Source: Bythopirellula sp041737835
GTDB taxonomy: Bacteria; Planctomycetota; Planctomycetia; Pirellulales; Lacipirellulaceae
Direction: 5' to 3' (one strand)
DNA: 64,000 nt
Assembly: GCA_041737835.1 (NCBI GenBank)
Contig: JBGSQY010000040.1
The notes under the pieces are model-generated. The model saw nothing but the letters and a program-made list of their open reading frames with translations, searched no databases and was not told where the DNA came from. Positions 1 to 9,009 of the stretch are shown here, in pieces (position 1 is the first letter of the stretch; the number at the start of each line of letters is the position of its first letter). A program made the translations under genes and the position numbers.

Positions 1-67
1 AAAAATTCATATCCGATAGCTTCGCTTCGCGTGAATTGTGTCTAATTGTTCGCATCTGTCATTGCCC

Positions 68-2227
68 TTAGGGACTACCGGAACTGGTGCTGAGTAAGAC
101 CAACTCTTCGTCATTGCAAGGAACGATCACCTCGAATTCGATGCTGCCTTGCTGGTCAAACCGACGGGCCAGTGAAGCGAGAGCTTCTAAGCCAGCAATC
201 GTCGCTTCCATATCGGGAATCGACCGGGCCATTCTTTTGATCGTACCCTCGGCTGATTGCAATTGCCTTTCGAGGCGACTGGCCTCTGCCTTCACCTTAG
301 CCGTATTACTGCCGTCGTCACGAGCCCAAACTGAGCTAATGGCTCCTGGCAAGGAATCTACCTGACGCTCTGCAAAAGCCAGTCTACCGCGTCCGTCTGC
401 CAATGCATTTTGGACATTCTCAATGGAACTTCTAACATCCTGCGAAGTAAGTGGTGCGTTTCGCTTTCCACCGATTTTGTATCTAGGAGTGAATCTCACC
501 GTTGGGCTCTCTTTCTTACCCACAAGTGAAAACCTTAGTGACGCATCCCCTTGCCAACCCAGCAACTTGATTTCCACAGTATCACCGAATGACGCCGTGG
601 CTGAAGCTGGATCGACCTCGAAGTCAACACCAGCAAGGTTTACGTCATGCACCCGCAACTGAAGTGCCTCAGCGGACGGTACTGCAATCTCTGCCAGGTC
701 ATAGAGGTGATTGCGTTCCGTCAGATTTGTCACAAAAGCCCCAACGTCTTTCGTGGGCCGAAGTTGGATCTTTGCTGTCTCGTTTCCAGCTTTTAATAAC
801 AAAATGCAATTTCGCAATTGATCAGCAAAACGTCTGTCTTCTACCACTTCCCATTGAAATTTAAGGTAGCTTTCCTCAAAACAAATGAGAGCAACCAAAA
901 CATCAAACTCTGAAGCCAATTTATCCAGAGCCGAGCCTGCCGGTGCATCGCCCTTTACCTCACTTTTTTCCTCGTCTGCTTTTGTGTCCTTCGTTGGGGC
1001 TGACTTGAGTCGAATTTCCCATGCCTTAAGTTCTTGCCCGTCGATCTCTTCCCGAACATAGAATTCTGCTCCAGGAAACTTGGCAATCGTCGGCTGGGCA
1101 AGGGTAATCTGCAGCTGCTGGTGCGTGAAATCTGAAACTGAGCCCAACTTTGCTTCTTCCATTTTGCCGTCATCGCCTGAACTTGCCGAGGACTTTTTTT
1201 CATCGAAAAGAGGCAAGGCGATTTCCTTCTCCAGTGACGCCAACGAGATCACTTGCACTACTGGTTGATTCTCAACTTCGGGAACTTTCTGAGGGTTCGT
1301 CGACGCTTCACTCGCTGGCGAAGAAGGCGAATTCGATTCCTCACCTTGGTTCGTTTGCTTTTGGGCAGAATCTTCGAGGTGGTCAGGTGTAATACTAATC
1401 TCAGGAGTCACTCGACTTGGTCGTTGGTCGGCAGATTGCTTCTCGGTAGTGTAGGCTTCACTTGGTATGGATGCAGGTTCTTCAACCTCACTTGGCAAAT
1501 TCAGCTTTTGCTCAGTGACTTCATTTGGAGTTGCAGAAGCGACCACAGAGGGCGTTGAAGGAGTATCAGTTTCACCACTCAAACCAAACACAATAAGTGC
1601 TACGACTGCCAAACCAACGACGCCGACGAGAGTGTAGAGAGGCAGTTGTGAGTTGTTTCGCGGTTGGGTTAGATTGATGTGAGTCGTTGGGCCTAGATCA
1701 AGGATTGGGCCATCTGATATACCTTTGGCAAGATCATCAATTGTTCGACGTGAACGAGATGTGGTTGATGTAGCGGGCAAATCCGGAGTAATTGAGTCGC
1801 CGTATTGCAAGTTTGCATGTTCATATTTTTGCGACTTCAGGTTCGGTGCCGTTCTCGGTCTTACGGCTTGTGGAGAACTTGCATCCACTCTGTGCAATGA
1901 AGTGCTGGTAGAATCTGTCAAGCTCAAGTTCGCCGATCTACCGTAGAGCTTAGAAAGATACGCAGCCCGTGAACTCGGATCGGACAGACATATCCTAGCT
2001 CGCTCCATTCTTCGCAGAATCATGCGGGCTGCCAGATGAAGCTCCGCTGGTAGGGTCTTATTCAATAGCGACGCACGTTTCTTGGAAGCCCCAGTGATTG
2101 CCTCTGCATCCGTACAATCTTTGCCTAGGCCGAGAAGCGTAAAGTAGTCTGGTGGACAACTCTGCGGCGGAATCTTAAAAACCTCGACGTACACGCGAAG
2201 TTCTTGTTTTAAGTCGGCATCGTTCAT
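68..2227 (-). CDS. J-domain-like single-pass membrane protein, function unknown
   Basis: A 719-residue protein. Residues about 25-96 resemble a J-domain of the kind planctomycetes place at the head of membrane proteins (PPDYFTLLGL, then helices ending in LSDPSSRAAYLSKLYG), but the HPD triad needed to stimulate Hsp70 is not visible. A low-complexity Ser/Thr/Pro linker follows, then one hydrophobic helix at about 195-216, a long acidic Pro/Ser/Glu-rich stretch, and a C-terminal half with alternating strands and a coiled-coil-like segment near residues 600-680. The likely topology is a cytoplasmic J-like head with the C-terminal part outside the inner membrane. It is transcribed alone, away from the gene-poor region that follows. 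The ATG at 2227 is the only obvious start. Function is not recognised. Confidence 0.75.
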   Translation of the reverse strand: MNDADLKQELRVYVEVFKIPPQSCPPDYFTLLGLGKDCTDAEAITGASKKRASLLNKTLPAELHLAARMILRRMERARICLSDPSSRAAYLSKLYGRSANLSLTDSTSTSLHRVDASSPQAVRPRTAPNLKSQKYEHANLQYGDSITPDLPATSTTSRSRRTIDDLAKGISDGPILDLGPTTHINLTQPRNNSQLPLYTLVGVVGLAVVALIVFGLSGETDTPSTPSVVASATPNEVTEQKLNLPSEVEEPASIPSEAYTTEKQSADQRPSRVTPEISITPDHLEDSAQKQTNQGEESNSPSSPASEASTNPQKVPEVENQPVVQVISLASLEKEIALPLFDEKKSSASSGDDGKMEEAKLGSVSDFTHQQLQITLAQPTIAKFPGAEFYVREEIDGQELKAWEIRLKSAPTKDTKADEEKSEVKGDAPAGSALDKLASEFDVLVALICFEESYLKFQWEVVEDRRFADQLRNCILLLKAGNETAKIQLRPTKDVGAFVTNLTERNHLYDLAEIAVPSAEALQLRVHDVNLAGVDFEVDPASATASFGDTVEIKLLGWQGDASLRFSLVGKKESPTVRFTPRYKIGGKRNAPLTSQDVRSSIENVQNALADGRGRLAFAERQVDSLPGAISSVWARDDGSNTAKVKAEASRLERQLQSAEGTIKRMARSIPDMEATIAGLEALASLARRFDQQGSIEFEVIVPCNDEELVLLSTSSGSP

Positions 2228-2300
2228 TTTCGGAAGACCCTAGTTGTATTTGATCATTCATTGATCTTCGCTGTACCGCCTCCAATTCCTCGATTCCGTT

Positions 2301-2327
2301 GCTTGCAGCCGTTCGGCTGCGGCAAGC
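2301..2327. repeat. Strong hairpin (inverted repeat)
   Basis: GCAGCCG and CGGCTGC form a perfect 7-bp stem over a TT loop (2305-2320). After a short bulge the stem extends with GCTTG pairing CAAGC, for 27 nt in all. It has no T-tract. It lies about 75 bases upstream of the J-domain-like gene start, so it could sit in that gene's 5' region or be a small interspersed palindrome. Confidence 0.4.
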
Positions 2328-3095
2328 CACCATTCTAAACTGCTGAGAAACCACTTATCAAGTGTCGAGCGACCGAAAGAACTGGGGAGAAAATGCCGTC
2401 TTCGCTTCTCTCACCGTTAAAGTTTACGTTTTCGCAGCTGAACACAGCTTGAAGTATAGAAGGGTGGTCGCTAGGGATGAGTCAAGGATTCACTAGGGTA
2501 AAGTACGGTTTGAACAAGTTGTAAGCTTCGACTTCTGTGATCAACTTACGTTTAGGTCGTCTCGATAATTGGACTTATACTCAATGTGGCTTTATTTGGT
2601 CTCTTGATGGCCCTGCCTGCCCCCTTCACCCGAGCCACGTTTAGAGTGAGATTCCAATATTAACGGGTCTGGTCACTATGAGAACGTGATGCCACAACGT
2701 GCCGCGATTAATTTCGCCAAGAATAATATAGACGCCATGGTCGTCTGAGGGTCTTGAAGTCGAGAGGGAACTATTCCAAAGGACGAGAATAGTACAAAGG
2801 GGAATGGTTCTGGGGTCTACTTGGCCGAGTATCCCCGTAACACCACTTTGAAATACGCAAACAAAAGTGCAAAGTTAGGGTGACAGGGTGACACTTTCCG
2901 CCCTCCCCTTACCGCCACTCTTGACCAGATTGTTCCGCGATTATTTTGGGTGGACTGCAGATTGGACTGCATTCGGTGTCGCTAGACGTTCCGGAATGTC
3001 ACCTGTTGGCATCAAACTCGCAAGTAAGCTCGGTTCCGCAAATTGCGTCCTGACGGTACGTGTACATCGATGACATGATCTGGTATGTTATGTCG

Positions 3096-3113
3096 AGACA
3101 TGTCGGCATGTCT
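3096..3113. repeat. Perfect hairpin beside the tRNA fragment
   Basis: AGACATG and CATGTCT form a perfect 7-bp stem with loop TCGG. It ends ten bases before the first base that resembles a tRNA. Its position fits a recombinase-binding or structural element at an old integration site, but this is inference from position only. Confidence 0.35.
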
Positions 3114-3132
3114 TGTTGTCGGACTTGGCGGC

Positions 3133-3174
3133 CTACGAATCCGAAGGTTACAGGTTCGACTCCTGTGGGCTGTA
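3133..3174 (+). tRNA. Partial tRNA (3' half, Arg-ACG-like)
   Basis: From 3133 the sequence has exact tRNA geometry: an anticodon loop CTACGAA (anticodon ACG), a five-base 3' anticodon stem TCCGA, a five-base variable loop, and a T-arm of ACAGG and CCTGT around TTCGACT (3150-3166). A seven-base acceptor-like strand and a discriminator A follow. The 5' half is missing: no acceptor strand complementary to GGGCTGT and no D-arm lie upstream. A TCGGA able to pair with TCCGA sits at 3119-3123, but nine extra bases separate it from the loop. It is probably a tRNA 3' fragment left by integration, or a decayed gene, rather than a working tRNA. Confidence 0.5.
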
Positions 3175-3514
3175 CTGTTTTTGCTTCTTTTCAGAATCAT
3201 TCTGAGGTTTTGGCAACTTTCCGTCTTCTGTTGCCCTTATTGGATGTGCCGCACTGATTTTTCTTGCTGCCGAAGAGAGCGCATCCAAATAGCGCGCTAA
3301 TCGCTCACTCTCCTCAGCCGGGTGTGGTGGATTTACGGATTGCTATGTTTGTTTGGTCTTGTCGTGACCGAAACTCCGTTTTTAAGGCGAGTTCAGTGGC
3401 TTCCGAGCGTGGTACGTTCCTTGCGAATAGTTCCCTCAGCTACGCCATCCATGTCAGGTAGTCAACGCTGTATGAACAGGCGATTCGGCAGCGACTTGGT
3501 GGGAGGGTTTTTCG

Positions 3515-3745
3515 ATGTCCCAGTTACACATTGGTACTCAGGTCAGACTAAAAACGACGGGCGAGCTCTATCGTACTGACTCGGCGGTGAAGGATGGCCG
3601 TTTGTGGCTCTCGAATTCATTTGACAGTTTGTATGCGCACGCCGATCAGGTTGAGTTGGCGACAAGGCCTAACAAGAATCGAGCTGCTAAGCCTAAGATT
3701 GCTGCCAATCTCAAGATTTATCTGGGGCACTCATCGCCCGCATGA
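3515..3745 (+). CDS. Small hypothetical protein
   Basis: A 76-residue soluble protein. A purine-rich GGGAGGG stretch lies about nine bases before the ATG, a credible ribosome-binding site. Residues 5-50 alternate charged and hydrophobic residues (VRLKTTGELY, GRLWLSN, DQVEL) in a way that suggests a small beta-barrel (SH3 or KOW-like), followed by a basic tail. It ends one base from the convergent MarC-family gene. The family is not recognised. It could be a genuine small gene or the remnant of a longer one. Confidence 0.45.
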   Translation: MSQLHIGTQVRLKTTGELYRTDSAVKDGRLWLSNSFDSLYAHADQVELATRPNKNRAAKPKIAANLKIYLGHSSPA

Positions 3746-3746
3746 C

Positions 3747-4361
3747 CTATCCGAAATAGGTCTTGATCCCATCGAGCACTTGCGAGGCGGCGACCGAGGC
3801 GAGGATCATGCCCATCACGCGGCTGATAATGCTCGAACCGCCGTCGCCGATGACTTTGATGATCACCGAAGAGGCCCGCATTAGGATGTAAGCGGCGCCG
3901 ATCACGATCAGCATCAATCCCGTGACCACAAAGAGCTCGTCGATGGTGTGCAGGTCGTTGCGAGTGAGGAGCACGACGGCCATCATCGCGCCGGGCGAAG
4001 CAATCGACGGGGTCGCCAGGGGGAAGATCGCCACGTCGTCGGCATGCTTGATATCTTTGCGCTCGGCTTCGGGTTTGCTGTCGCCGAAGATCATCGTCAG
4101 TGCGAACAAAAACAAAATAATTCCGCCTGCAATTTGAAACGCGGAGATCGAAACTCCCATCGCGTTGAGCACGTATTCGCCGACCAGGATGAAGAAGAGC
4201 AAAATTCCCGCGGCCACGACCGACGCGCGGTTGGCAATGCTGCGTCGCTCGGCTTCGGCCCGGCCACGCGTCGCAGCCACAAAGACTGGCATCGTGCCTA
4301 TGGGATCGATCACCGCCCACAGGAGTACAAAGTTGCTGAGGATAACTTGATATTCTGGCAT
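3747..4361 (-). CDS. MarC/UPF0056 family integral membrane protein
   Basis: A 204-residue inner-membrane protein that matches the MarC (UPF0056) family through most of its length. The family hallmark near the N-terminus is present (WAVIDPIGTMPVF), followed by about six hydrophobic helices and the conserved loop PLATPSIASPGAM before the fourth helix. The ATG at 4361 was chosen because the family begins just before the first helix; the frame stays open for 34 more codons upstream, but that extension is polar and unlike the family. MarC was once linked to multiple antibiotic resistance, a link later withdrawn, and its substrate is unknown. It converges on the small gene at 3515. Confidence 0.88.
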   Translation of the reverse strand: MPEYQVILSNFVLLWAVIDPIGTMPVFVAATRGRAEAERRSIANRASVVAAGILLFFILVGEYVLNAMGVSISAFQIAGGIILFLFALTMIFGDSKPEAERKDIKHADDVAIFPLATPSIASPGAMMAVVLLTRNDLHTIDELFVVTGLMLIVIGAAYILMRASSVIIKVIGDGGSSIISRVMGMILASVAASQVLDGIKTYFG

Positions 4362-4582
4362 GCACGTAGGGCAGTGTCTTTTAATTTGGTAATTCTTATA
4401 TGACCGGGTCTCTATAATCCAGGCCGCCCGTTCGGATTCTGTATGCTCCTGTGGTGCCCGCATTCAGCTTGAAATGCATCAGCATTTCGTAATAAGGGAT
4501 TGGTGCATGGTCACTACCATAAACAGCATGGGCAATGTGCGTCAATCCGCTAGAGAGGCCCCCCTTGGCGCTCGGCGATCTT

Positions 4583-4595
4583 CTAATACGATTAG
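4583..4595. promoter_or_regulatory. Small palindrome upstream of the LuxR-type HTH gene
   Basis: CTAAT-acg-ATTAG is a perfect 5-bp inverted repeat about 30 bases before the start of the HTH gene. LuxR/GerE domains usually bind short palindromes as dimers, so this is a possible autoregulatory operator. There is no further support. Confidence 0.25.
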
Positions 4596-4625
4596 GCTAT
4601 CCCCCGACCAAAAGGAAGACCCACC

Positions 4626-4898
4626 ATGAAAGATCGTATTGCATCCCTTACCCCCCGCCAGTTGGAAGTCGTTCGTCTCGTCAGCCTGGGCTGCGACGTG
4701 GGTGAGATTGCCAATATCCTTAACCTTGCCGTCAGCACGGTCGACAATCACAAGGCCGCTGCGATGAAAACGCTGGGAACCGATAAAGCCACGCTGCTGA
4801 CTCGGATTGCCATCAAGCACAAGATCAGCAAGCTCGATGAGACGCTGACTGCCGCCGAAAAGCGCAAGTCGGGCCGCAAGAATGACGGCTGGAACTAG
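4626..4898 (+). CDS. Stand-alone LuxR/GerE-type HTH regulator
   Basis: A 90-residue protein that is almost entirely one LuxR-type (GerE) DNA-binding domain. LTPRQLEVVRLVSLG at residues 8-22 matches the family's LTxRExEVLxL start, and EIANILNLAVSTVDNHK is the recognition helix pair. A short Lys/Arg/Ser tail follows. There is no receiver or ligand-binding domain, so activity must be set by expression level or a partner. AAAGGAAG upstream of the ATG is a good ribosome-binding site. The next gene is a GH26 enzyme on the same strand after a gap of about 110 bases, a possible target but unproven. Targets are unknown. Confidence 0.85.
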   Translation: MKDRIASLTPRQLEVVRLVSLGCDVGEIANILNLAVSTVDNHKAAAMKTLGTDKATLLTRIAIKHKISKLDETLTAAEKRKSGRKNDGWN

Positions 4899-5008
4899 AG
4901 ATAAGTTTTAGTTGTCTTCATCCATCTGTGCCGGATCCAGCTCTAATAGCTTGCTTGCGTTTGGTTCTTCGACGTAATCCTGAAATAAGCTTTCAGATAC
5001 GACAAACT

Positions 5009-6001
5009 ATGTTTGTACGTCTACTTGGCCAACTCGCTATTCTTTGCGTTGCGCTCGCGACAAGTTTCGTCCATGCCGTTGAGCCTGTCACTCCGCACGC
5101 CTCGCCGGAAGCCCGCGCTGTGCTCGATTATCTCAACGAGATGAAGGGCAAAAAGACGCTCTCTGGGCAAATCTGGGTGCCTTGGAAGCCCGACGCCTTC
5201 GAATATATCGAACAAGTTACGGGCAAGTTGCCGGCCATTCAAGGCCACGACTACATGTTCGAGCACGACAACAAGCGCGGCAATGAGTTGATGATTGAGT
5301 GGTGGCGCGCCGGCGGAATTCCCACCGTCATGTGGCATTGGGGAGCGCCGACCAAGGGCCAGGGTTATGGCCAAAGCAAGATGGCGATCGACATGAATCG
5401 CTGTTTTGAAGAAGGCACGCCCGAAAACAAAGCGATGTGGGACGATCTCAAACGGATCGCCGATCACTTGACTGTGCTCCGCGATGCCGGCGTGCCCGTG
5501 CTGTGGCGGCCGATGCACGAGTTCGACGGCGGTTGGTTCTGGTACGGCATGGGGACCGATGAGCAGTTTATCCGGCTGTGGCGGACGATGTTCGATTACT
5601 TTGCCAAGGAACGAAAGCTCGACAATCTGATCTGGGTCTTGTGCCACAGCGGCCGGCCCCGCGCGGGCTGGGATCCCGGCAGTGAATATTACGATCTCGT
5701 AGGAATCGACACTTATGACAAGGCAATGCAGCCGTGGCTATACAAATGGGTGAAAAATGTTTACGGCGATAGCGCGCCGATTCCGCTGCATGAGTGTGGC
5801 ACGATCCCCGATCCCGATCGTAGTTTCGCGGACGGAACACCGTGGTCGTGGTGGTTGGTTTGGCACGGCAGCTATCTGTTCGATCACGATCGCCAAGCAC
5901 TGAAGCGGGCCTACAACCATGAGCGCGTGATTACGCGCGATGAGTTGCCGAAGTTTGAAACGGAAGCCGCTTCTCTTACAGCGCCCGACGGCGGCATATA
6001 A
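5009..6001 (+). CDS. Secreted glycoside hydrolase family 26 (beta-mannanase-like)
   Basis: A 330-residue exported enzyme. The ATG at 5009 opens a clear signal peptide ending near SFVHA; the frame continues 27 codons upstream without a better start. The body is a (beta/alpha)8 barrel of GH26. WRPMHEFDGGWFWYG carries the acid/base Glu (about residue 171) and PLHECG carries the nucleophile Glu (about 262); both sit in family context. GH26 enzymes mostly hydrolyse beta-1,4-mannans, and some act on mixed-linkage glucan or xylan. No carbohydrate-binding or anchoring domain is attached. It stands alone, but a sugar symporter, a GH16 enzyme and a LacI regulator lie within 15 kb, suggesting polysaccharide use. 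Exact substrate is uncertain. Confidence 0.88.
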   Translation: MFVRLLGQLAILCVALATSFVHAVEPVTPHASPEARAVLDYLNEMKGKKTLSGQIWVPWKPDAFEYIEQVTGKLPAIQGHDYMFEHDNKRGNELMIEWWRAGGIPTVMWHWGAPTKGQGYGQSKMAIDMNRCFEEGTPENKAMWDDLKRIADHLTVLRDAGVPVLWRPMHEFDGGWFWYGMGTDEQFIRLWRTMFDYFAKERKLDNLIWVLCHSGRPRAGWDPGSEYYDLVGIDTYDKAMQPWLYKWVKNVYGDSAPIPLHECGTIPDPDRSFADGTPWSWWLVWHGSYLFDHDRQALKRAYNHERVITRDELPKFETEAASLTAPDGGI

Positions 6002-6506
6002 TCGTTGTAGAAGTCTTTTTTTACAATTTCTCTCTTTTCCTGACTCTAAGGAATTCACCACGCCCGATCGCGCCAGCTTCAAGCCTTGGCTTGAGACTTA
6101 AGTGATTTCCCAGCGTGCTCCTGTGTGATCCTCAACGTCTTATATACAGAGGATTGCTGCTAATCAGCCAACATCTAGAGAGCTGATAATTTATTCCTAA
6201 GTCGATTTCAATCGTAATACTCAGAACCGATAAATGCCTGCCAACCACTCGTGTCTGAGGTAGAGATAGTTGCTTGGCTCGCTAGTTGTGGTTATTGGCA
6301 ATGGCATTGAGCTATTCTTTGTAGTAGTGGTGAAATGCAAGTCATCGCGACTGGCAATTACGAACAGGCATCGATTCATGAGATCTATTACCGACAGCAG
6401 CCAGTTGTGCATCAATCTCTCATACAAAGAGAATTGTCCCCGATTATCGACAGTGGTTTTATAGTGACACGTTGGCAGACGTGCTCCCACATAGTAAGGA
6501 GTAGCC
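6002..6506. other. 505-base intergenic region
   Basis: AT-richer than its surroundings and without a convincing gene on either strand. It separates the GH26 gene from the signalling cluster and should contain the cluster's promoter, but no clear -35/-10 pair or terminator stem was picked out. Confidence 0.5.
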
Positions 6507-6953
6507 ATGACACTCATAATTGACCAGTACAGTCCTCGAACGGCTCTTAGGCGGGACTGCCCTCGAAGTTCGACACACGTACCTTCAATCCTGTGCATCG
6601 ACGATGACCCTGGGATACAGAGTGCCATTGAATTGCGGTTAAGGGCGTACGATGTTGTGGTGCGCCATGCCTATTACGGAATGCAAGGTATTTCGGAGTC
6701 CGTGCGAAAGCATCCTGATCTGATCCTGCTCGATATGGCTATGCCCAATGGGGATGGACGCTACGTCTTGAGGTGTTTGCGTGCTAACCGCGATACGGTT
6801 ACCGTGCCAATCATCGTGCTTACCGGCATGAGGGATCCGAAGCTTGCTCATGAAGCGATTGCGTTGGGGGCCGACCAATATCTGCGAAAGCCAGTTAGCG
6901 GAGACGAACTTATCCAACGTATCGGTAGTTTTATAGCGCTCAAATCCAAGTAA
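6507..6953 (+). CDS. Single-domain response regulator
   Basis: A 148-residue protein: about 26 non-conserved residues, then one receiver (REC) domain. The acidic pocket (CIDDDP), phospho-acceptor Asp76 (LILLDMAMPNGDG), conserved Thr in VLTG and Lys128 in LRKP are all present, so it should be phosphorylated normally. There is no output domain. GTAAGGAGTAGCC before the ATG is a good ribosome-binding site. It is the first of four consecutive signalling genes and is closest in sequence to the second receiver of the last one (shared DGxYVL and IPVIVLTG-like segments). It probably passes phosphate within a relay or acts by protein contact. Confidence 0.9.
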   Translation: MTLIIDQYSPRTALRRDCPRSSTHVPSILCIDDDPGIQSAIELRLRAYDVVVRHAYYGMQGISESVRKHPDLILLDMAMPNGDGRYVLRCLRANRDTVTVPIIVLTGMRDPKLAHEAIALGADQYLRKPVSGDELIQRIGSFIALKSK

Positions 6954-7004
6954 GAGAATCTGGCGCATCGGACATTACTTGTTCTTGCGCAAAGGAGCTA
7001 TCTC

Positions 7005-8585
7005 GTGAAGTTTCTGGTGATTGAAGACGATCCGGGGCATGCGGTGCTGATTAGCCGCATGTTGAAAAAATTATTTCCGACGTGTGCGATCGAAACAAAT
7101 CAAGAGATCGCTGGAGTACTAGCACGCGATGACTTCCAGCAGTTTACGGCCGTGCTTTCGGATTTAACTTTGCCCGATGCGGAAGGGCTCAACCGGGTGC
7201 GCTTGCTCAGCGATCACATGCCCAAAATACCGCTGATCGTTTTAACGTCGCTTGTCGACGAGCAGATGGCACTTCAGGCCCTGGAGAACGGTGCGCAAGA
7301 CTATCTCTCGAAGCATGAGATTCTTTCCGAAGGAAGCGCTGGGGAGGACAAGCTGCGACGGGCGATTCATTACTCTATCCAACGACAAGAATCCCAGAGA
7401 GAGAATCAAAGACTCGTCCAGCAACTGACAGAGAGTAAAAAACTATTGGAGACTAAGAATAAGCGGCTTGAGGAGCTTTGTGAAACCTCGCAGCGGTTTG
7501 TCGACAATGTTTCACACGAGTTTCGCACGCCGCTGACCGTGATAAAGGAGTACAGTTCGCTAATTCGCGATGGTGTGATTGGCGATGTCAATGACGAACA
7601 GGTGGCCATGCTGAATGTCATTGATGATCGCACCGACGATCTCAATACAATGGTCGACGATCTTTTGGATTTTAGTCGCCTGGAAGCAGGACTGTTGGGG
7701 ATGTACCAACAAGAATGCATGCTCGAGGACATTATTAAATATCTATTCCCCAGTCTCCGGCGTAAGGCTGCGGTTCGTAATGTTGTTTTGGAACTTGAAA
7801 TCCCTGATGATTTGCCTTGTATCTGGTGTGATAGTGAGAAAATCGGGCGCGTGATCATTAACCTCGTGGTGAATGCCATCAAATTCTGCGGCGAGCCAGG
7901 TCGAGTCAAATTGTGGGCGTTAGCCAATGATGTCGATCGAGAGGTACAAGTCGGCGTTTCGGACAATGGTCCAGGCATCCCACAGGAGAAGTTGGCAGAA
8001 ATTTTCAATCGTTTTGAGCAACACGTGACGAACGTTCGACAAAGCACCAAAGGATTTGGCCTGGGATTGGGAATTGCCAAGGAGTTGGTCGACCTGAATC
8101 TTGGGCAAATGGAAGTGCAAAGTGAATTGGGAATGGGGAGTGATTTTATATTCACCATCCCTTACGCCGAATATGACGAAATCTTACAGCGACAGTTTAC
8201 CGCTATCCGTAAAGAGAATTCGAATTCAGCGGAAATTTGTGTCGTCTCGCTGCGTGCTAAAGATGTGACCGACGAATGCGATCTGACGGATTTGGGTATG
8301 CTTTTGCAGCAAGATTTGCGCAGACATGACCAACTCTTTCGCGTCAATCCGAGGCACTGGTTAGCCGTACTCTCGATGCCGCCCCTTGAGTTGTCCGGAT
8401 TCACACAACGAATCGAGAACGACCGCCGAGAAATTAGCCGCAATCGCCCTAAAGGGGATTTGCCTGAAATAGAGATCAAATATCGCGGCAGTTGGCAATT
8501 GTTGGAATGTAGCGAAGAGCAAGTGCTCGCAGCGATTCACGCTAGCTATGCCGATGAGGAGGCACTCCATGTTTGCCCAACGTAA
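7005..8585 (+). CDS. Hybrid REC-histidine kinase with degenerate GGDEF-like tail
   Basis: A 526-residue cytoplasmic protein with a GTG start behind AAAGGAGC. Residues 1-120 form a receiver (Asp53, Lys103). A coiled-coil linker leads to the dimerisation/phospho-acceptor domain with His171 in NVSHEFRTPL. The ATPase domain follows with the N box (Asn290), G1 (DNGPGIP, about 320) and G2 (GFGLGLG, about 350). The last 135 residues are not part of a kinase; segments such as LRRHDQLFRV and WLAVLSM recall the fold of a diguanylate-cyclase domain but lack the GGDEF motif, so this part is probably catalytically dead. It has no membrane segments, so its signal must be internal or arrive through the N-terminal receiver. 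It overlaps the next gene. Confidence 0.9.
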   Translation: MKFLVIEDDPGHAVLISRMLKKLFPTCAIETNQEIAGVLARDDFQQFTAVLSDLTLPDAEGLNRVRLLSDHMPKIPLIVLTSLVDEQMALQALENGAQDYLSKHEILSEGSAGEDKLRRAIHYSIQRQESQRENQRLVQQLTESKKLLETKNKRLEELCETSQRFVDNVSHEFRTPLTVIKEYSSLIRDGVIGDVNDEQVAMLNVIDDRTDDLNTMVDDLLDFSRLEAGLLGMYQQECMLEDIIKYLFPSLRRKAAVRNVVLELEIPDDLPCIWCDSEKIGRVIINLVVNAIKFCGEPGRVKLWALANDVDREVQVGVSDNGPGIPQEKLAEIFNRFEQHVTNVRQSTKGFGLGLGIAKELVDLNLGQMEVQSELGMGSDFIFTIPYAEYDEILQRQFTAIRKENSNSAEICVVSLRAKDVTDECDLTDLGMLLQQDLRRHDQLFRVNPRHWLAVLSMPPLELSGFTQRIENDRREISRNRPKGDLPEIEIKYRGSWQLLECSEEQVLAAIHASYADEEALHVCPT

Positions 8586-9009
8586 GAAAGTACTCATCGT
8601 CGATGACGATGTACAAATCTTGGCTGGAACGATGTTGCGTCTTGAACACGCGGGCTACGATACGTGCCTTGCCAGCGATGGAGACCTAGGCGTGAGACTT
8701 GCTCAACAAGTGCTCCCTGATCTCGTTCTGATGGATGTCAGTATGCCCAGGCTAAATGGTTTAGATGCCTTGGTTCGTCTGCGATCTGATCGTCGAACTG
8801 CGCAAATTCCGGTGGTGATGGTCTCTGCCAGCTTGCCAGATCAACGAACGGCGCTAGATGCTGGCGCGCGGTTTTTTGTCAGGAAACCTTACACTAGCCA
8901 AGACCTTCTTTCCGCAGTTGAAAAAGCACTTGATGGCCCTAATCGATTTAACCTGCCCTGCTCAAGATTTTTAGAAAGCGACAGCCATGCTAGTCCCTCA
9001 AAAGCCTAA
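8569..9009 (+). CDS. Single-domain response regulator
   Basis: A 146-residue receiver protein. The start at 8569 follows GAGGAGG by five bases and lies inside the end of the kinase gene (17-base overlap), which suggests translational coupling. Pocket residues VDDD, phospho-acceptor Asp56 in LVLMDVSMP, and Lys106 in VRKP are intact. About 30 residues follow the domain without a recognisable output. It is probably the immediate phosphate receiver from the upstream kinase or a relay intermediate. Confidence 0.9.
   Translation: MFAQRKKVLIVDDDVQILAGTMLRLEHAGYDTCLASDGDLGVRLAQQVLPDLVLMDVSMPRLNGLDALVRLRSDRRTAQIPVVMVSASLPDQRTALDAGARFFVRKPYTSQDLLSAVEKALDGPNRFNLPCSRFLESDSHASPSKA

Larger units (their letters stand above)
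2228..3514. other. 1.3 kb gene-poor intergenic region
   Basis: No convincing coding sequence is seen on either strand; open frames here are short and lack ribosome-binding sites. It holds a strong hairpin at 2301-2327 and a tRNA 3' fragment with a hairpin just upstream (3096-3174), listed separately. The rest shows no recognisable gene or repeat. Confidence 0.6.

Noticed and set aside
2888..3500. Several short overlapping open frames on both strands
   Set aside because: They lack ribosome-binding sites and conserved composition, and some run through the tRNA fragment, whose reverse complement is a well-known source of false protein calls.
6221..6628. A 135-codon open frame on the minus strand
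   Set aside because: It overlaps the start of a well-supported response regulator and has no recognisable protein features.
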